From NCBI RefSeq assembly GCF_030317115.1, contig NZ_JASZYF010000008.1:232468-296467 (forward strand): a DNA stretch of 64,000 bases, in the 5' to 3' direction. Made by a program: the position numbers and the translations under genes. A model generated the notes under the pieces. The model worked only from the letters and a program-made list of their open reading frames with translations, was not told where the DNA came from and did no database searches. The first letter of the stretch is position 1. Every line of letters starts with the position of its first letter. Positions 32,197 through 40,805 of this stretch are shown here, piece by piece. The stretch is from Variovorax gracilis. Lineage in GTDB: Bacteria; Pseudomonadota; Gammaproteobacteria; Burkholderiales; Burkholderiaceae_C.

Positions 32197-34200
32197 TCAC
32201 CCCGCCTTGAGAAGCCGCCGAGCCTCGGCCACGATCGCATCTGGCGTGATGCCGAAGTGCCTGTACAGGACATCGGCGGGGCCGGAGGCACCGAAGCCCG
32301 TCATGCCGACGAAGCCGCCCCTCTCGCCAAGCCAGCGGTCCCAGCCGAAGCGCAGCGCAGCTTCGACGCCGATCCGCACGGTGCCGCCGGGCAATACCGA
32401 GGCCCGGTAGGCATCGTCCTGTGCCTCGAACAGTTCCCAGCACGGCATCGACACCACGGCCGTCGGAATCCGGTCGGATTGCAGCGCGTCGCGGGCCTGG
32501 AGAGCGAGTGCGACTTCGGAACCTGTCGCGACGAGCGTCACCGTCGCGCGCACGCCGCCTTCCGCCGCAGCCAGCACGTAGGCGCCGCGGCGCGACCGGT
32601 TGCTGTTGTCGTCGCCGGCATTGCGGCGGCGGACCCGGGGCAGCGCCTGTCGCGCGAACACCAGGCTCGATGGCCCGCTGCGATGCTCGAGTGCCGCCTC
32701 CCAGCATTCGGCTGCCTCGACCGCGTCGGCCGGGCGGAACACCAGCATGTTCGGCATGGCGCGCAAAGACGCGAGGATCTCCACCGGCTGATGCGTCGGC
32801 CCGTTCTTGCCGAGGCCGATCGAATCGTGGCTGAAAACGAACTTCACCGGCAGCCCCATCAATGCGGCCATGCGCATCGCGGGTCGCTCGTAGTCGGAGA
32901 AGGCGAGGTAGGTGACGCTCAGGGGGATGACTCCGCCGTGCGCCGCCATGCCGTTGGCCATCGCGCCCATCACGTGTTCCCTGACGCCGCAGTGCACGTA
33001 CGCGCCGCCGCGGTCGTCGGCCGTGAAGGCGTTCAGGCGGCGCTTGTGGCTGGTCGGCGCTTCGAGGTCGGCGCAGGCGACCATGCGCTCGGGCAGTACG
33101 TCGGTGAGCAGGTCGTTGATCTCGGCCGAAATCAGGATGCCCCCTTGCGACTGGTCGTCGCTGTCGAGCATGCGGCGCTTGTAGCTGTGCAGCACGTCGC
33201 GCCAATCCAGCGGCAAGTCGCCGGCCATGACCCGCTCGAACTCGGCGCGATCGGCCGCCGGCAAGCCGGCCAGCCTGCGCTGCCACTCGTCGTAGGTCGG
33301 CGTGCTCCGGCGCCCGGCGTCTCGCCAGGCCTGGAGCACCGGTGCCGGCACCTCGAACGGCGCGCCGGGCCAGTCGAGCGCCTGTCGCGCGGCATCGGCG
33401 TCTTCGGGGTACAGCCTCGCGCTGTGGCCGCCACGCTGGCCCTGGAGCCTCGCGATGCCGCGCGCAATCACCGTGCGGCAGGCGATCATGGACGGGCGCG
33501 GGTCCTGCCGCGCAAGGGAGAGGGCTTCGGCCACCGCCTCGATGTCGTGGCCATCGACCTCGATCACGTGCCAGTGGGCGACGCGGAATCGCTCCGCGAC
33601 GTCCTCGCTGATCGAGAGCGCGGTGCTGCCGTCATCCGTGATGCGGTTGTCGTCCCACAGCAGGATCAGCTTGCCCAGCCGCAGATGTCCCGCCAGCGAG
33701 ATCATTTCCTGGCCGATGCCCTCTTGCAGGCAACCGTCGCCGACGAATGCATAGGTGAAGTGGTCGACCAGACCCGAGCCGAAGCGCGCGCCGAGATAGG
33801 CCTCGGCCACCGCCATGCCGAAGGCGTTCGCGATGCCCTGGCCGAGCGGCCCGGTCGTGACTTCGATGCCGCTCGACGGATCGAACTCCGGATGGCCTTC
33901 GCAGCGCGAGCCGAACTCTCGAAAGCCCTGGACCTGTTCCAGCGAGATGTTCTGGTAGCCCGTCAGGTACAGCAGCGAATACAGCAGCATCGAGCCATGG
34001 CCGTTCGACAGCACCACGCGATCGCGGTCCGGCCAGGTCGGGTCGGCCGGGTTGAACTTCAGGTGGCGCGTGTACAGCGCCGTCGCGATCTCGGCCATGC
34101 CGAGCGGCACGCCCTGGTGCCCCTCGGTGGCACGCACGATGGCATCGATCGAAAGGAAGCGGATGGCATGCGCCAGCGGCGCGAGTGCGTGGGACGTCAT
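32197..34200 (-). CDS. Full-length transketolase paralogue
   Basis: A thiamine diphosphate enzyme transferring two-carbon ketol units between sugars. The 667-residue product has the complete three-domain form: EGHQGVPLGMAEIATALY in place of the classical SGHPGAPMGMA, RDRVVLSNGHGSMLLYSLL, EVTTGPLGQGIANAFGMAVAE, GDGCLQEGIGQE with the Mg/ThDP-binding GDG, then CGVREHVMGAMANGMAAHGG with the catalytic glutamate and SHDSIGLGKNGPTHQPVE. Divergence from housekeeping TktA at the substrate-entry motifs suggests a specialised substrate. It ends an operon with a two-subunit transketolase and TRAP transporter; the gap to the gene before it is 8 bp. Confidence 0.88.
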   Translation of the reverse strand: MTSHALAPLAHAIRFLSIDAIVRATEGHQGVPLGMAEIATALYTRHLKFNPADPTWPDRDRVVLSNGHGSMLLYSLLYLTGYQNISLEQVQGFREFGSRCEGHPEFDPSSGIEVTTGPLGQGIANAFGMAVAEAYLGARFGSGLVDHFTYAFVGDGCLQEGIGQEMISLAGHLRLGKLILLWDDNRITDDGSTALSISEDVAERFRVAHWHVIEVDGHDIEAVAEALSLARQDPRPSMIACRTVIARGIARLQGQRGGHSARLYPEDADAARQALDWPGAPFEVPAPVLQAWRDAGRRSTPTYDEWQRRLAGLPAADRAEFERVMAGDLPLDWRDVLHSYKRRMLDSDDQSQGGILISAEINDLLTDVLPERMVACADLEAPTSHKRRLNAFTADDRGGAYVHCGVREHVMGAMANGMAAHGGVIPLSVTYLAFSDYERPAMRMAALMGLPVKFVFSHDSIGLGKNGPTHQPVEILASLRAMPNMLVFRPADAVEAAECWEAALEHRSGPSSLVFARQALPRVRRRNAGDDNSNRSRRGAYVLAAAEGGVRATVTLVATGSEVALALQARDALQSDRIPTAVVSMPCWELFEAQDDAYRASVLPGGTVRIGVEAALRFGWDRWLGERGGFVGMTGFGASGPADVLYRHFGITPDAIVAEARRLLKAG

Positions 34201-34208
34201 GGCCCACC

Positions 34209-35213
34209 TCAGCCCAGCCAGCCCTTGATCTGCGAGACCATCGCTTCGGCGGAGATGCCGTAGCGCTCATGCAGGGTCGGCAGCGCACCGGCATCGAGGA
34301 AGGCGTCGGGCAGCGCGATCTGGCGGAACTGCGCCGGTGCATTGCCGCTGCGCAGCAGCAGGCCGGCCACCGCCTCGCCGAGCCCGCCGATGACCGAGTG
34401 GTTCTCGGCGACCACGACCAGGCGGCCTTCCCGCTTCACTTCGCGCAGGAGGGTTGCCTCGTCCAGCGGCTTGATGGTCGGCACGTGCAATACGGCCGCG
34501 TCCACGCTGTCGCGGCGCAGGGCGTCGGCCACCTCCAGCGAGCGCATGGTCATGAAGCCGCTGGCGATGATCAGCACGTCCTTCCCGCCGCGCAGCAGCT
34601 TGGCCTTGCCGAGCTCGAACTTGTAGTCGTACTCGTCGAGAACGAGCGGCACGTTGCCGCGCAGCAGCCGCATGTACACGGGCCCTTGATGGGCGGCAAT
34701 CTGCGGCACCGCCTGCTCGATGTCCAGCGCATCGCAGGGGTCGACGATGGTCATGCCCGGGATGCCGCGCATCATCGCCAGGTCCTCCGTCGCCTGGTGG
34801 CTGGGCCCGTAGCCCGTGGTGAGGCCCGGCAGGGCGCAACACATCTTCACGTTGAGGTTCTCTTCCGCGATCACCTGGTGCACGAAGTCGTAGGCGCGGC
34901 GCGTGCCGAAGACGGCGTAGGTGGTCGCGAACGGGACGAATCCCTCCTTGGCCATGCCGCCGGCGGCACCCATGAGCAACTGCTCGGCCATGCCCATCTG
35001 GAAGAAGCGCTCGGGATAGGCCTGCGCGAACAGGTGCAGGTCGGTGTACTTGGCGAGGTCCGCCGTCATGCCGACGATCTCCGGGCGCTCGCGCCCCAGT
35101 TCCACCAGGGCCTTGCCGAAGGGCGCGGCCTTCACGCGCTGCCCTTCGCTGGCGATCGAGGCGATCATCGCCGAGGTCGTGAGGCGTGGCTTCTTCTCGG
35201 TCGTCGCGGTCAT
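34209..35213 (-). CDS. Two-subunit transketolase, C-terminal (PYR and C-domain) subunit
   Basis: The 334-residue product corresponds to the second half of a transketolase: the pyrimidine-binding domain (MTADLAKYTDLHLFAQAYPERFFQMGMAEQLLMGAAGGMAKEG, with the catalytic Glu in MGMAEQ) and the C-terminal domain (VLIIASGFMTMRSLEVADAL, VAENHSVIGGLGEAV). Known two-subunit enzymes of this type include the apiose-pathway AptAB and the sulfosugar SqwGH. The start at ATG 35213 shares one base with the stop of the N-terminal subunit gene (TGATG), so the halves are made together. Confidence 0.9.
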   Translation of the reverse strand: MTATTEKKPRLTTSAMIASIASEGQRVKAAPFGKALVELGRERPEIVGMTADLAKYTDLHLFAQAYPERFFQMGMAEQLLMGAAGGMAKEGFVPFATTYAVFGTRRAYDFVHQVIAEENLNVKMCCALPGLTTGYGPSHQATEDLAMMRGIPGMTIVDPCDALDIEQAVPQIAAHQGPVYMRLLRGNVPLVLDEYDYKFELGKAKLLRGGKDVLIIASGFMTMRSLEVADALRRDSVDAAVLHVPTIKPLDEATLLREVKREGRLVVVAENHSVIGGLGEAVAGLLLRSGNAPAQFRQIALPDAFLDAGALPTLHERYGISAEAMVSQIKGWLG

Positions 35214-36052
35214 CAGAGTGCTCCTTCGTGCCGGGCCTGGTCCAGGTGCGCGATCGCCTGTTGCCACTCGGGCGGATCGACGCGGATGAAATGGTTCTTC
35301 TCGCGCTCCTCGAGAAAGGGCACGCCCTTGCCCATCAGCGTGTCGACCAGGATCACGCGCGGCTTCGCATCGGTCAGCGCACGCGCGGCATCGAAGGCGG
35401 CCACCACCGCCGGGAGGTCGTTGCCGTCGATCCGCTGCACGTGCCAGCCGAACGCGGCCCACTTGTCGGCGAGCGGCTCGAAGCCCAGCACCTTGCCCGA
35501 GGGGCCGTCGGCCTGCTGGTTGTTGATGTCGACCAGGCAGACCAGGTTGCCGAGGCCGTGATGCGCCGCCCCCATGGCCGCCTCCCAGGTCGAACCTTCA
35601 TCGAGCTCGCCGTCCGACATCGAGTTGTAGACAAAGGCCGGGTTGCCCTTGTGGCGCAGGGCGAGCGCCATGCCGACGGCGATCGGCAGGCCCTGGCCCA
35701 GCGATCCGCCGGACATCTCCATGCCGGGCGTATAGGTCGCCATGCCGGACATGGGGAGGCGGCTGTCATCGCTGCCGTAAGTCTCGAGTTCCTCCTCGGG
35801 GATGATCCCGGCCTCGATCAGCGCGGCGTAGAAGGCGATGGCGTAGTGGCCGTGCGAGAGCAGGAAGCGGTCGCGCGACTCCCATTGCGGATCTTCCGGC
35901 CGGTACTTCATGGCATGGCCGTAGGCCACGGCCAGCACGTCGGCATAGCCCAGCGCCTGGCCGATGTAGCCCTGGCCCTGCACCTCGCCCATGCGCAGGG
36001 CATAGCGCCGGATGCGGTAGGCGCGCTCGGAAAGCTTCGATGGATCAGACAT
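35213..36052 (-). CDS. Two-subunit transketolase, N-terminal (ThDP pyrophosphate) subunit
   Basis: The 279-residue product is the pyrophosphate-binding half of a transketolase: GQGYIGQALGYADVLAVAYGHAMKY, RDRFLLSHGHYAIAFYAAL, GGSLGQGLPIAVGMALALRHKG, and SDGELDEGSTWEAAM followed by LVDINNQQADGPSG, the Mg-ThDP binding segment in split transketolases. It needs the C-terminal subunit encoded directly after it. It lies 33 bp after the TRAP permease gene dctM, indicating that the transported compound, possibly after oxidation by the SDR, is its substrate. Confidence 0.9.
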   Translation of the reverse strand: MSDPSKLSERAYRIRRYALRMGEVQGQGYIGQALGYADVLAVAYGHAMKYRPEDPQWESRDRFLLSHGHYAIAFYAALIEAGIIPEEELETYGSDDSRLPMSGMATYTPGMEMSGGSLGQGLPIAVGMALALRHKGNPAFVYNSMSDGELDEGSTWEAAMGAAHHGLGNLVCLVDINNQQADGPSGKVLGFEPLADKWAAFGWHVQRIDGNDLPAVVAAFDAARALTDAKPRVILVDTLMGKGVPFLEEREKNHFIRVDPPEWQQAIAHLDQARHEGAL

Positions 36053-36085
36053 GGTGTTCCTTTGGATGAAGGGCGGGGGCGGAGG

Positions 36086-37345
36086 TCAGCGGATCGTGAG
36101 CCAGGGCAGGTAGGCGAAGCCCAGCAGCAATCCGATCGCCACGAAATAGAAGGGAATCAGTTCTTTCACCACATCCCCGATGCGCACCTTGGCGATGGTG
36201 CTGGTGATGAAGAGCGTGGTGCCGATCGGCGGGTGGTACAGGCCGATGGAGAGGTTGACGATCATCATGATCCCGAGCTGCACGGCGTCCATGCCGACCG
36301 CCGAGGCCAGCGGGACGAACATCGGCGTGAGCAGCAGCACGGCCGCGGGCAGGTCGATGAACATGCCGGTGGCCAGCATGATCAGGTTCATCGCCAGGAT
36401 GATCAGCCAGGGCGATTGCAGCGTTTCCTTGGCAAAGCGCGTGAACTCGGCCGGCAGTTGCTCGTAGGTGACGATCCAGCCGACCACGCTCGAAGCCATG
36501 ATGATCAGCAGCACGACACCGGTGGAGATGCCCGCCTCGATGGCTGCGTGCTTCAGCTTGGCCAGGGTCAGGTCGCGGTAGACCACGACCGCCACGACCA
36601 GGGCGTACAGCGTGGACATGACGCTCACTTCGGTCGGCGTCGCAATGCCGAAGCGCAGGAAGACGATGATCAGCACCGGCATCGCGAGCGCGGGCCCCGC
36701 GTGGGCGAGCTGGCGCCAGAACAGGGGCCACTCGAAGGGCGTGGTGTCGCGGGGAAAGCCGCGGCGGCGACCCTGCACGTAGCACACGGCCATGAAGCCC
36801 GCGCACATCAGCAGGCCCGGCAGGATGCCCGCCACGAACAGCGCGCCGATCGATGCACCGGAGACCAGCGCATACACGATCATCGGGATGGACGGCGGGA
36901 TCAGGATGTCGATGGTCGCCGCCGCGGCGAGCGTTCCGGCCGCGAACGGCGCCGGGTAGCCCAGCTTCTTGAGCCATGGGATCAGCATCGAGCCGATCGC
37001 CGAGGCATCGGCCACGGCCGAGCCGGAGACGCCGCCGAAGATCGTCGACGAAAGCACGCCGACCTGGGCCGGCCCGCCGTGCACGCGACCGATCATCATC
37101 GACAGCAGGGTCACCAGGCTCTGGCCCAGCTTGCCGCTGACCATCAGCGCGCCGGTCATCATGAAGAAGGGAATGGCGATCAGCGGAAAGCTCTGCGTCT
37201 GCGAAATCATCTGCTCGATCGCCAGGTGCACCGGCACCTTGTCGATGATGAGCAGCCCGCCGACGGAGGCCAGGACCAGCGCATGGGCGATCGGGATCGA
37301 CAGCAGCGCCGTGACGATGAAGAGTGCAATGATCAGTGCGGTCAT
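36086..37345 (-). CDS. dctM: TRAP transporter large permease DctM
   Basis: The 12-span subunit of a TRAP transporter, which uses an ion gradient to import solute handed over by DctP. The 419-residue product has normal length and family motifs: ALLSIPIAHALVLAS, the GGVSGSAVADASAIGSMLIP segment near residues 105-124, IDILIPPSIPMIVYA, then TGMFIDLPAAVLLLTPMFVPLA in the second repeat. ATG 37345 gives the usual MTALIIALFIVTALL start; the open frame runs further upstream but would cross dctQ. Only 2 bp separate it from the dctQ stop. Confidence 0.93.
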   Translation of the reverse strand: MTALIIALFIVTALLSIPIAHALVLASVGGLLIIDKVPVHLAIEQMISQTQSFPLIAIPFFMMTGALMVSGKLGQSLVTLLSMMIGRVHGGPAQVGVLSSTIFGGVSGSAVADASAIGSMLIPWLKKLGYPAPFAAGTLAAAATIDILIPPSIPMIVYALVSGASIGALFVAGILPGLLMCAGFMAVCYVQGRRRGFPRDTTPFEWPLFWRQLAHAGPALAMPVLIIVFLRFGIATPTEVSVMSTLYALVVAVVVYRDLTLAKLKHAAIEAGISTGVVLLIIMASSVVGWIVTYEQLPAEFTRFAKETLQSPWLIILAMNLIMLATGMFIDLPAAVLLLTPMFVPLASAVGMDAVQLGIMMIVNLSIGLYHPPIGTTLFITSTIAKVRIGDVVKELIPFYFVAIGLLLGFAYLPWLTIR

Positions 37346-37347
37346 GG

Positions 37348-37863
37348 TCAGGCTCCGTGGGCGAGGGCTTCGGCGGCCTCGGGCTCCGCCACGGTGGCGT
37401 CGGCCCAGATCTCGGGCAGCTTGCACAGCGTCACGATGCTCAGCAGCGTGAAGCCCAGCATCAGGGCCCACACGCTCACCGAGCCGGGGACTTGCAGCAT
37501 CGGACTGCGCTCGTCGGCTGCGATCTCCGCCAGCGGCCAGGCCGCGACCGTGAGCGAAAGGTAGAGCACGGCCACGGCGATCGATCCGCCCGCCAGCACC
37601 CAGCGCCGCGCGGCGCCGAGCTTCTGCGTGAGGAGCACGACGGCGATGTGGGAGCCATGCTGGGCGGCCAGCACCACGCCGGCCATGATGAGCCACGGGA
37701 ACATCAGCTCCGGCAGCTCGGAAGCCGACGCGAGGCTGGTGCCAGCCACATAGCGCAGCGCCACGTTCGCGCTGAGGATCACGAACACGACGGCCAGCGT
37801 GAGGTACAGAACGCCCCTGCATGCGGCACCGATGCAGCGGTCGATGGTTTGTAGGATCGCCAT
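37348..37863 (-). CDS. dctQ: TRAP transporter small permease DctQ
   Basis: The 171-residue product has four hydrophobic spans, the first at about 17-38 and a second containing WLIMAGVVLAAQHGSHIAVVLL, as in DctQ proteins. It is placed between dctP and dctM as expected. The upstream gap to dctP contains a structured repeat in the antisense orientation, which may lower or separate expression of the membrane subunits from the binding protein. Sequence conservation is weak in this family, so identification relies also on position. Confidence 0.88.
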   Translation of the reverse strand: MAILQTIDRCIGAACRGVLYLTLAVVFVILSANVALRYVAGTSLASASELPELMFPWLIMAGVVLAAQHGSHIAVVLLTQKLGAARRWVLAGGSIAVAVLYLSLTVAAWPLAEIAADERSPMLQVPGSVSVWALMLGFTLLSIVTLCKLPEIWADATVAEPEAAEALAHGA

Positions 37864-37875
37864 GAAAGTCTCCTT

Positions 37876-37970
37876 GCTCGCCCCCAGGCTCGCGCATTGC
37901 GTGTCGCTCTCGACCCCCGGCCGGGGGCGATACCGGCGGCCCGGCGAAGCCGGTTCCGCGGTATTCCTGG
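37876..37970 (+). repeat. 95-bp-class structured repeat, copy 7 (antisense to its operon)
   Basis: Located between dctP and dctQ of the first TRAP operon, exactly 95 bp, but oriented opposite to the genes. Arms ATACC/GGTAT pair around CCGGCGAAGCCGG; the small hairpin is CCCCC/GGGGG with loop GGC. Confidence 0.88.
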
Positions 37971-37996
37971 TTTTTGCGGCGTTATGGTGGTGTGGG

Positions 37997-38977
37997 TTAC
38001 TGCGCCTGCTGGACGACGCGCTTGACGAAGTCGCCCGCAGGGCCGGCGGCCCACTTGGTGTAGACCGACTTCGTCGCCTCGGCGAAGGCCTTGCGGTCCA
38101 CCGTGTCGATCTGGATGCCCTTGCCCTTGAGTTCGGCGACGAGCTTCTCGTCGGCCTCCTTGGAGAGCTTGCGCTGGACCTGGGTGGCCTCCGCCGCGGC
38201 TTCGGTGAACACCTTCTGGTCCGCAGGGCTCAACTTGTCCCAAGAGCGCTTGCTCATCACGAAGGGATTGGTTTCGTACTTGTGGCCGGTGAGCGAGAGG
38301 TACTTCTGCACTTCGTACAGCTTGGCCGACGAGATGTTCGTCAGCGGGTTCTCCTGGCCGTCCACCACGCCCTGCTGGAGTGCGACGTACAGCTCCGAGA
38401 ACTTGATCTGCTGCGCGTCGGCGCCGAGTGCCTGCATGATGTCCATGGTCATGGCATCGGGCGGCGTGCGCAGCTTGAGGCCCTTGACGTCCGCCGGGGC
38501 CTTGATCGGCCGCTTGCTGTTGGTGACGTGGCGGATGCCGTTGTCCCAGTAGCCCAGCACGACCATGCCCTTGGCGGCGGTGCGCTTGGACAGGTCCTCG
38601 CCGATGGGCCCGTCGAGCAGTTGCCAGGCCTTCTGGATGTCGGCGAACAGGAAGGGCAGGCCCAGCGCCGCGTACTCCGGCACCACGTTCGCCATCGCGC
38701 CCTGGCTGTTGGCCGAGATGTCGAGCGAGCCGGAACGCAGGGCGGTGACCATGGCGGCGTCGTCCCCGAGCTGCGCGGAATGCGCCACCTGGATCTCGTA
38801 GCGGCCGTTGGTCTTGGCCTTGACGGTGTCGGCGAACTTCACGGCCGCCTCATGGCGCGGATTGCCCGGCGCCGCGCCGTGGCCCAGGGTGAGCTTGACG
38901 GCCTGCTGCGCGAACGCAAGGCCCGAGGCCATCAGTGCGCCGATGAGGAGGGGGAGGGCGAAATGTCTGCGCTTCAT
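37997..38977 (-). CDS. dctP: TRAP transporter periplasmic binding protein DctP
   Basis: The 326-residue product has a signal peptide (residues 1-23, ending LAFA) and the DctP fold: VKLTLGHGAAPGNPRHEAAVKFAD at the mature N-terminus, the hinge region RNGSLDISANSQG-like segment, and LKGLKLRTPPDAMTMDIMQALGA with the conserved arginine that in DctP-type proteins binds a carboxylate or a sugar acid (about residue 148). This arginine suggests an acidic substrate, but sugar-binding DctP proteins exist. It follows the SDR gene by 31 bp. Confidence 0.92.
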   Translation of the reverse strand: MKRRHFALPLLIGALMASGLAFAQQAVKLTLGHGAAPGNPRHEAAVKFADTVKAKTNGRYEIQVAHSAQLGDDAAMVTALRSGSLDISANSQGAMANVVPEYAALGLPFLFADIQKAWQLLDGPIGEDLSKRTAAKGMVVLGYWDNGIRHVTNSKRPIKAPADVKGLKLRTPPDAMTMDIMQALGADAQQIKFSELYVALQQGVVDGQENPLTNISSAKLYEVQKYLSLTGHKYETNPFVMSKRSWDKLSPADQKVFTEAAAEATQVQRKLSKEADEKLVAELKGKGIQIDTVDRKAFAEATKSVYTKWAAGPAGDFVKRVVQQAQ

Positions 38978-39008
38978 GGTCTTGTCTCCGTTGTAGTGAT
39001 GGGTGGAC

Positions 39009-39758
39009 TCAGTGAATCAACATGCCGCCGTTCACGTCGAGCGTGATGCCGGTGCAATAGCCGGACAGATCGCTGGCGAGGAACAGGCAGGCGCCGGCGA
39101 CGTCGGCGGGCACGCCGAGGCGGCCGATGGGGATGTCGGCGGCGATCTGCGCCTTGCGCTCGTCGGTCAGCTTGTCCTTGTTGATGTCCGTGCTGATGAG
39201 GCCGGGCGCGATCGAGTTGACGCGGATGCCGTCGGCTCCCAGTTCGCGCGCCATGGCGCGGGCCAGCCCGAGCACGCCCGCCTTGGCCGCCGAATAGTGC
39301 GGGCCGCCCAGGATGCCGCCGCCGCGCTGTGCCGAGACCGACGAGATGCAGACGATCGAACCATTCTTCTGGCGCTGCATGTGCGGGATCACCGCCTGCG
39401 AGGCGAGCAGCGTGCCGCGCAGGCTGACGTCGAGCACGGCGTCATAGTCGGCACCCGTGATGTCCACCGTCTTGCGCGGCTGGGTGATGCCTGCGTTGTT
39501 GACGAGGATGTCGATGCGGCCGAATCGCTCGACCACGCGCGCCACCGCCGTGTCGATCTCGGACTTGACGGTGACGTTCGCGACCAGCCCCAGGTGGTTG
39601 TCGCCGAGCCGGGCGGCGGCCTGCGCCGGCGTCGCGGCTTCGAGATCGGTGATGACGACTAGCGCGCCGTGCGAGGCGAGCAGGCGGGCGGTGGCGAATC
39701 CAAGGCCGTTGAGGCCGGCACCGCCGGTGATGAGGGCGACGCGATCGGTAAGCAGCAC
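39009..39758 (-). CDS. Short-chain dehydrogenase/reductase (SDR)
   Basis: A 249-residue NAD(P)-dependent oxidoreductase of the classical SDR type: N-terminal ALITGGAGLNGLGFATA (TGxxxGxG variant with GG), ILVNNAGITQPR, the catalytic serine in CISSVSAQRGGG, and HYSAAKAGVLGLARAMA with Tyr and Lys of the YxxxK motif. The C-terminal segment ASDLSGYCTGITLDVNGGMLI is standard. The start is GTG 39758 with AGGAG seven bases before it. As first gene of the operon with the TRAP transporter and transketolases it probably oxidises the imported polyol or sugar to a ketose. Confidence 0.92.
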   Translation of the reverse strand: MLLTDRVALITGGAGLNGLGFATARLLASHGALVVITDLEAATPAQAAARLGDNHLGLVANVTVKSEIDTAVARVVERFGRIDILVNNAGITQPRKTVDITGADYDAVLDVSLRGTLLASQAVIPHMQRQKNGSIVCISSVSAQRGGGILGGPHYSAAKAGVLGLARAMARELGADGIRVNSIAPGLISTDINKDKLTDERKAQIAADIPIGRLGVPADVAGACLFLASDLSGYCTGITLDVNGGMLIH

Positions 39759-39837
39759 GGTGTGTCTCCTGTGGGTGTGTGCGGGATGGGGGTAACTATG
39801 GACACCCGCACGCATGAAGACAAACGACACTTTTTCA

Positions 39838-39853
39838 GCGATGAGTGAATCGC
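39838..39853. promoter_or_regulatory. Candidate LysR-regulator site between SDR and LysR genes
   Basis: The 114-bp gap between the divergent genes contains GCGAT (39838-39842) and ATCGC (39849-39853) as an inverted repeat around GAGTGA, 20 bp before the regulator start. Its spacing suits a LysR-type recognition site but it is short. Confidence 0.3.
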
Positions 39854-39872
39854 CTTCATAAAGGGTTTTCCC

Positions 39873-40784
39873 GTGCGGTCGTCCTTTCCTCCGCTGAGTT
39901 GCTTGCTGGCTTTCGAGGCCGCGGCGCGTCGCCTGAGCTTCACGGCGGCTGCGGTCGAACTCAACCTCACGCCCTCCGCGGTCAGCCACCAGATCGCCAA
40001 GCTCGAGCAACTGCTGGGCGTTCGGCTGTTCGAGCGGACCGTGCGCAGCATCGAGCTGACCAATGCGGGCCGCGAATACATGAGCCGGGTGTCGGTGGCG
40101 CTCGACACGATCAGTTCGGCCACGGACAACGTGCGCAAGGGCGTTCGGAATTCGCTGTACGTGCACGCCGCGCCGAGCTTCGCGAGCCTGTGGCTGATGC
40201 CCCGGCTCGCGGTCTTCGCGAAGGCGCATCCGGGCATCGCGCTGTCGCTGTCGTCGTCGGCCGTGCACTCGGATTTCTCGAGCGGACAGATCGACATCGA
40301 TATCCGCTACGGTCTGCCCAACTGGCCGCACTTGCACGTGCAGCCGGTCTTCGAGGAGCGCATCCAGCCGATGGCAAGCCCGGCGTTCATCGAGCAGCAT
40401 CGCATCGAGACCCCGGAAGACCTGCTGCACGTGCCCTTGATCCAGTCGGTCGTCAACGTCGTGCAATGGGGGGACTGGTTTCGCAGCCGCAACGTCGACG
40501 TCGCGGTCGGCCAGTTCGCCTATCGTTTCGATCGCACTTCAATGGCCCTCGATGCGGCGGTGCAGGGTCTTGGCGTCGCGCTGGACAGCTCGTCCATCGC
40601 CGCGGGCCATCTTCACCAGGGGCGCTTGCGCAAGGTCTTCGACAAGGACTGGTGCGTGAAGGTCCTGGCGCACTTCCTGGTGTGTCCGCAGCGCCACTCC
40701 CAGCGCAGCGAAGTCGCCAACTTCATCGACTGGATCCAGAGGAGTTCGGCCGACCCGGAGAGCGCCGACCTCGGCGGCGGCTAG
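39873..40784 (+). CDS. LysR-type regulator divergent from the transketolase/TRAP operon (GcvA-like)
   Basis: The 303-residue product has the LysR helix-turn-helix (LLAFEAAARRLSFTAAAVELNLTPSAVSHQIAKLEQLLGVRLFER, residues 9-54) and a substrate-binding domain of the GcvA type, with LPNWPHLHVQPVFEERIQPMASPAF. The GTG at 39873 gives the family N-terminus RSSFPPLSCL. By its divergent position it most likely controls the SDR-dctPQM-transketolase operon in response to the substrate or a pathway intermediate. It converges on an acyl-CoA dehydrogenase gene, 21 bp apart. Confidence 0.92.
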   Translation: MRSSFPPLSCLLAFEAAARRLSFTAAAVELNLTPSAVSHQIAKLEQLLGVRLFERTVRSIELTNAGREYMSRVSVALDTISSATDNVRKGVRNSLYVHAAPSFASLWLMPRLAVFAKAHPGIALSLSSSAVHSDFSSGQIDIDIRYGLPNWPHLHVQPVFEERIQPMASPAFIEQHRIETPEDLLHVPLIQSVVNVVQWGDWFRSRNVDVAVGQFAYRFDRTSMALDAAVQGLGVALDSSSIAAGHLHQGRLRKVFDKDWCVKVLAHFLVCPQRHSQRSEVANFIDWIQRSSADPESADLGGG

Positions 40785-40805
40785 GCCCGCCTTGCCGCCG
40801 GAGCA

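Noticed and set aside
35186..37564. 792-codon plus-strand frame across the TRAP/transketolase genes
   Set aside because: It crosses several real genes on the minus strand; its product is rich in His, Arg, Asp and Gln with no domain, as expected of a shadow frame.
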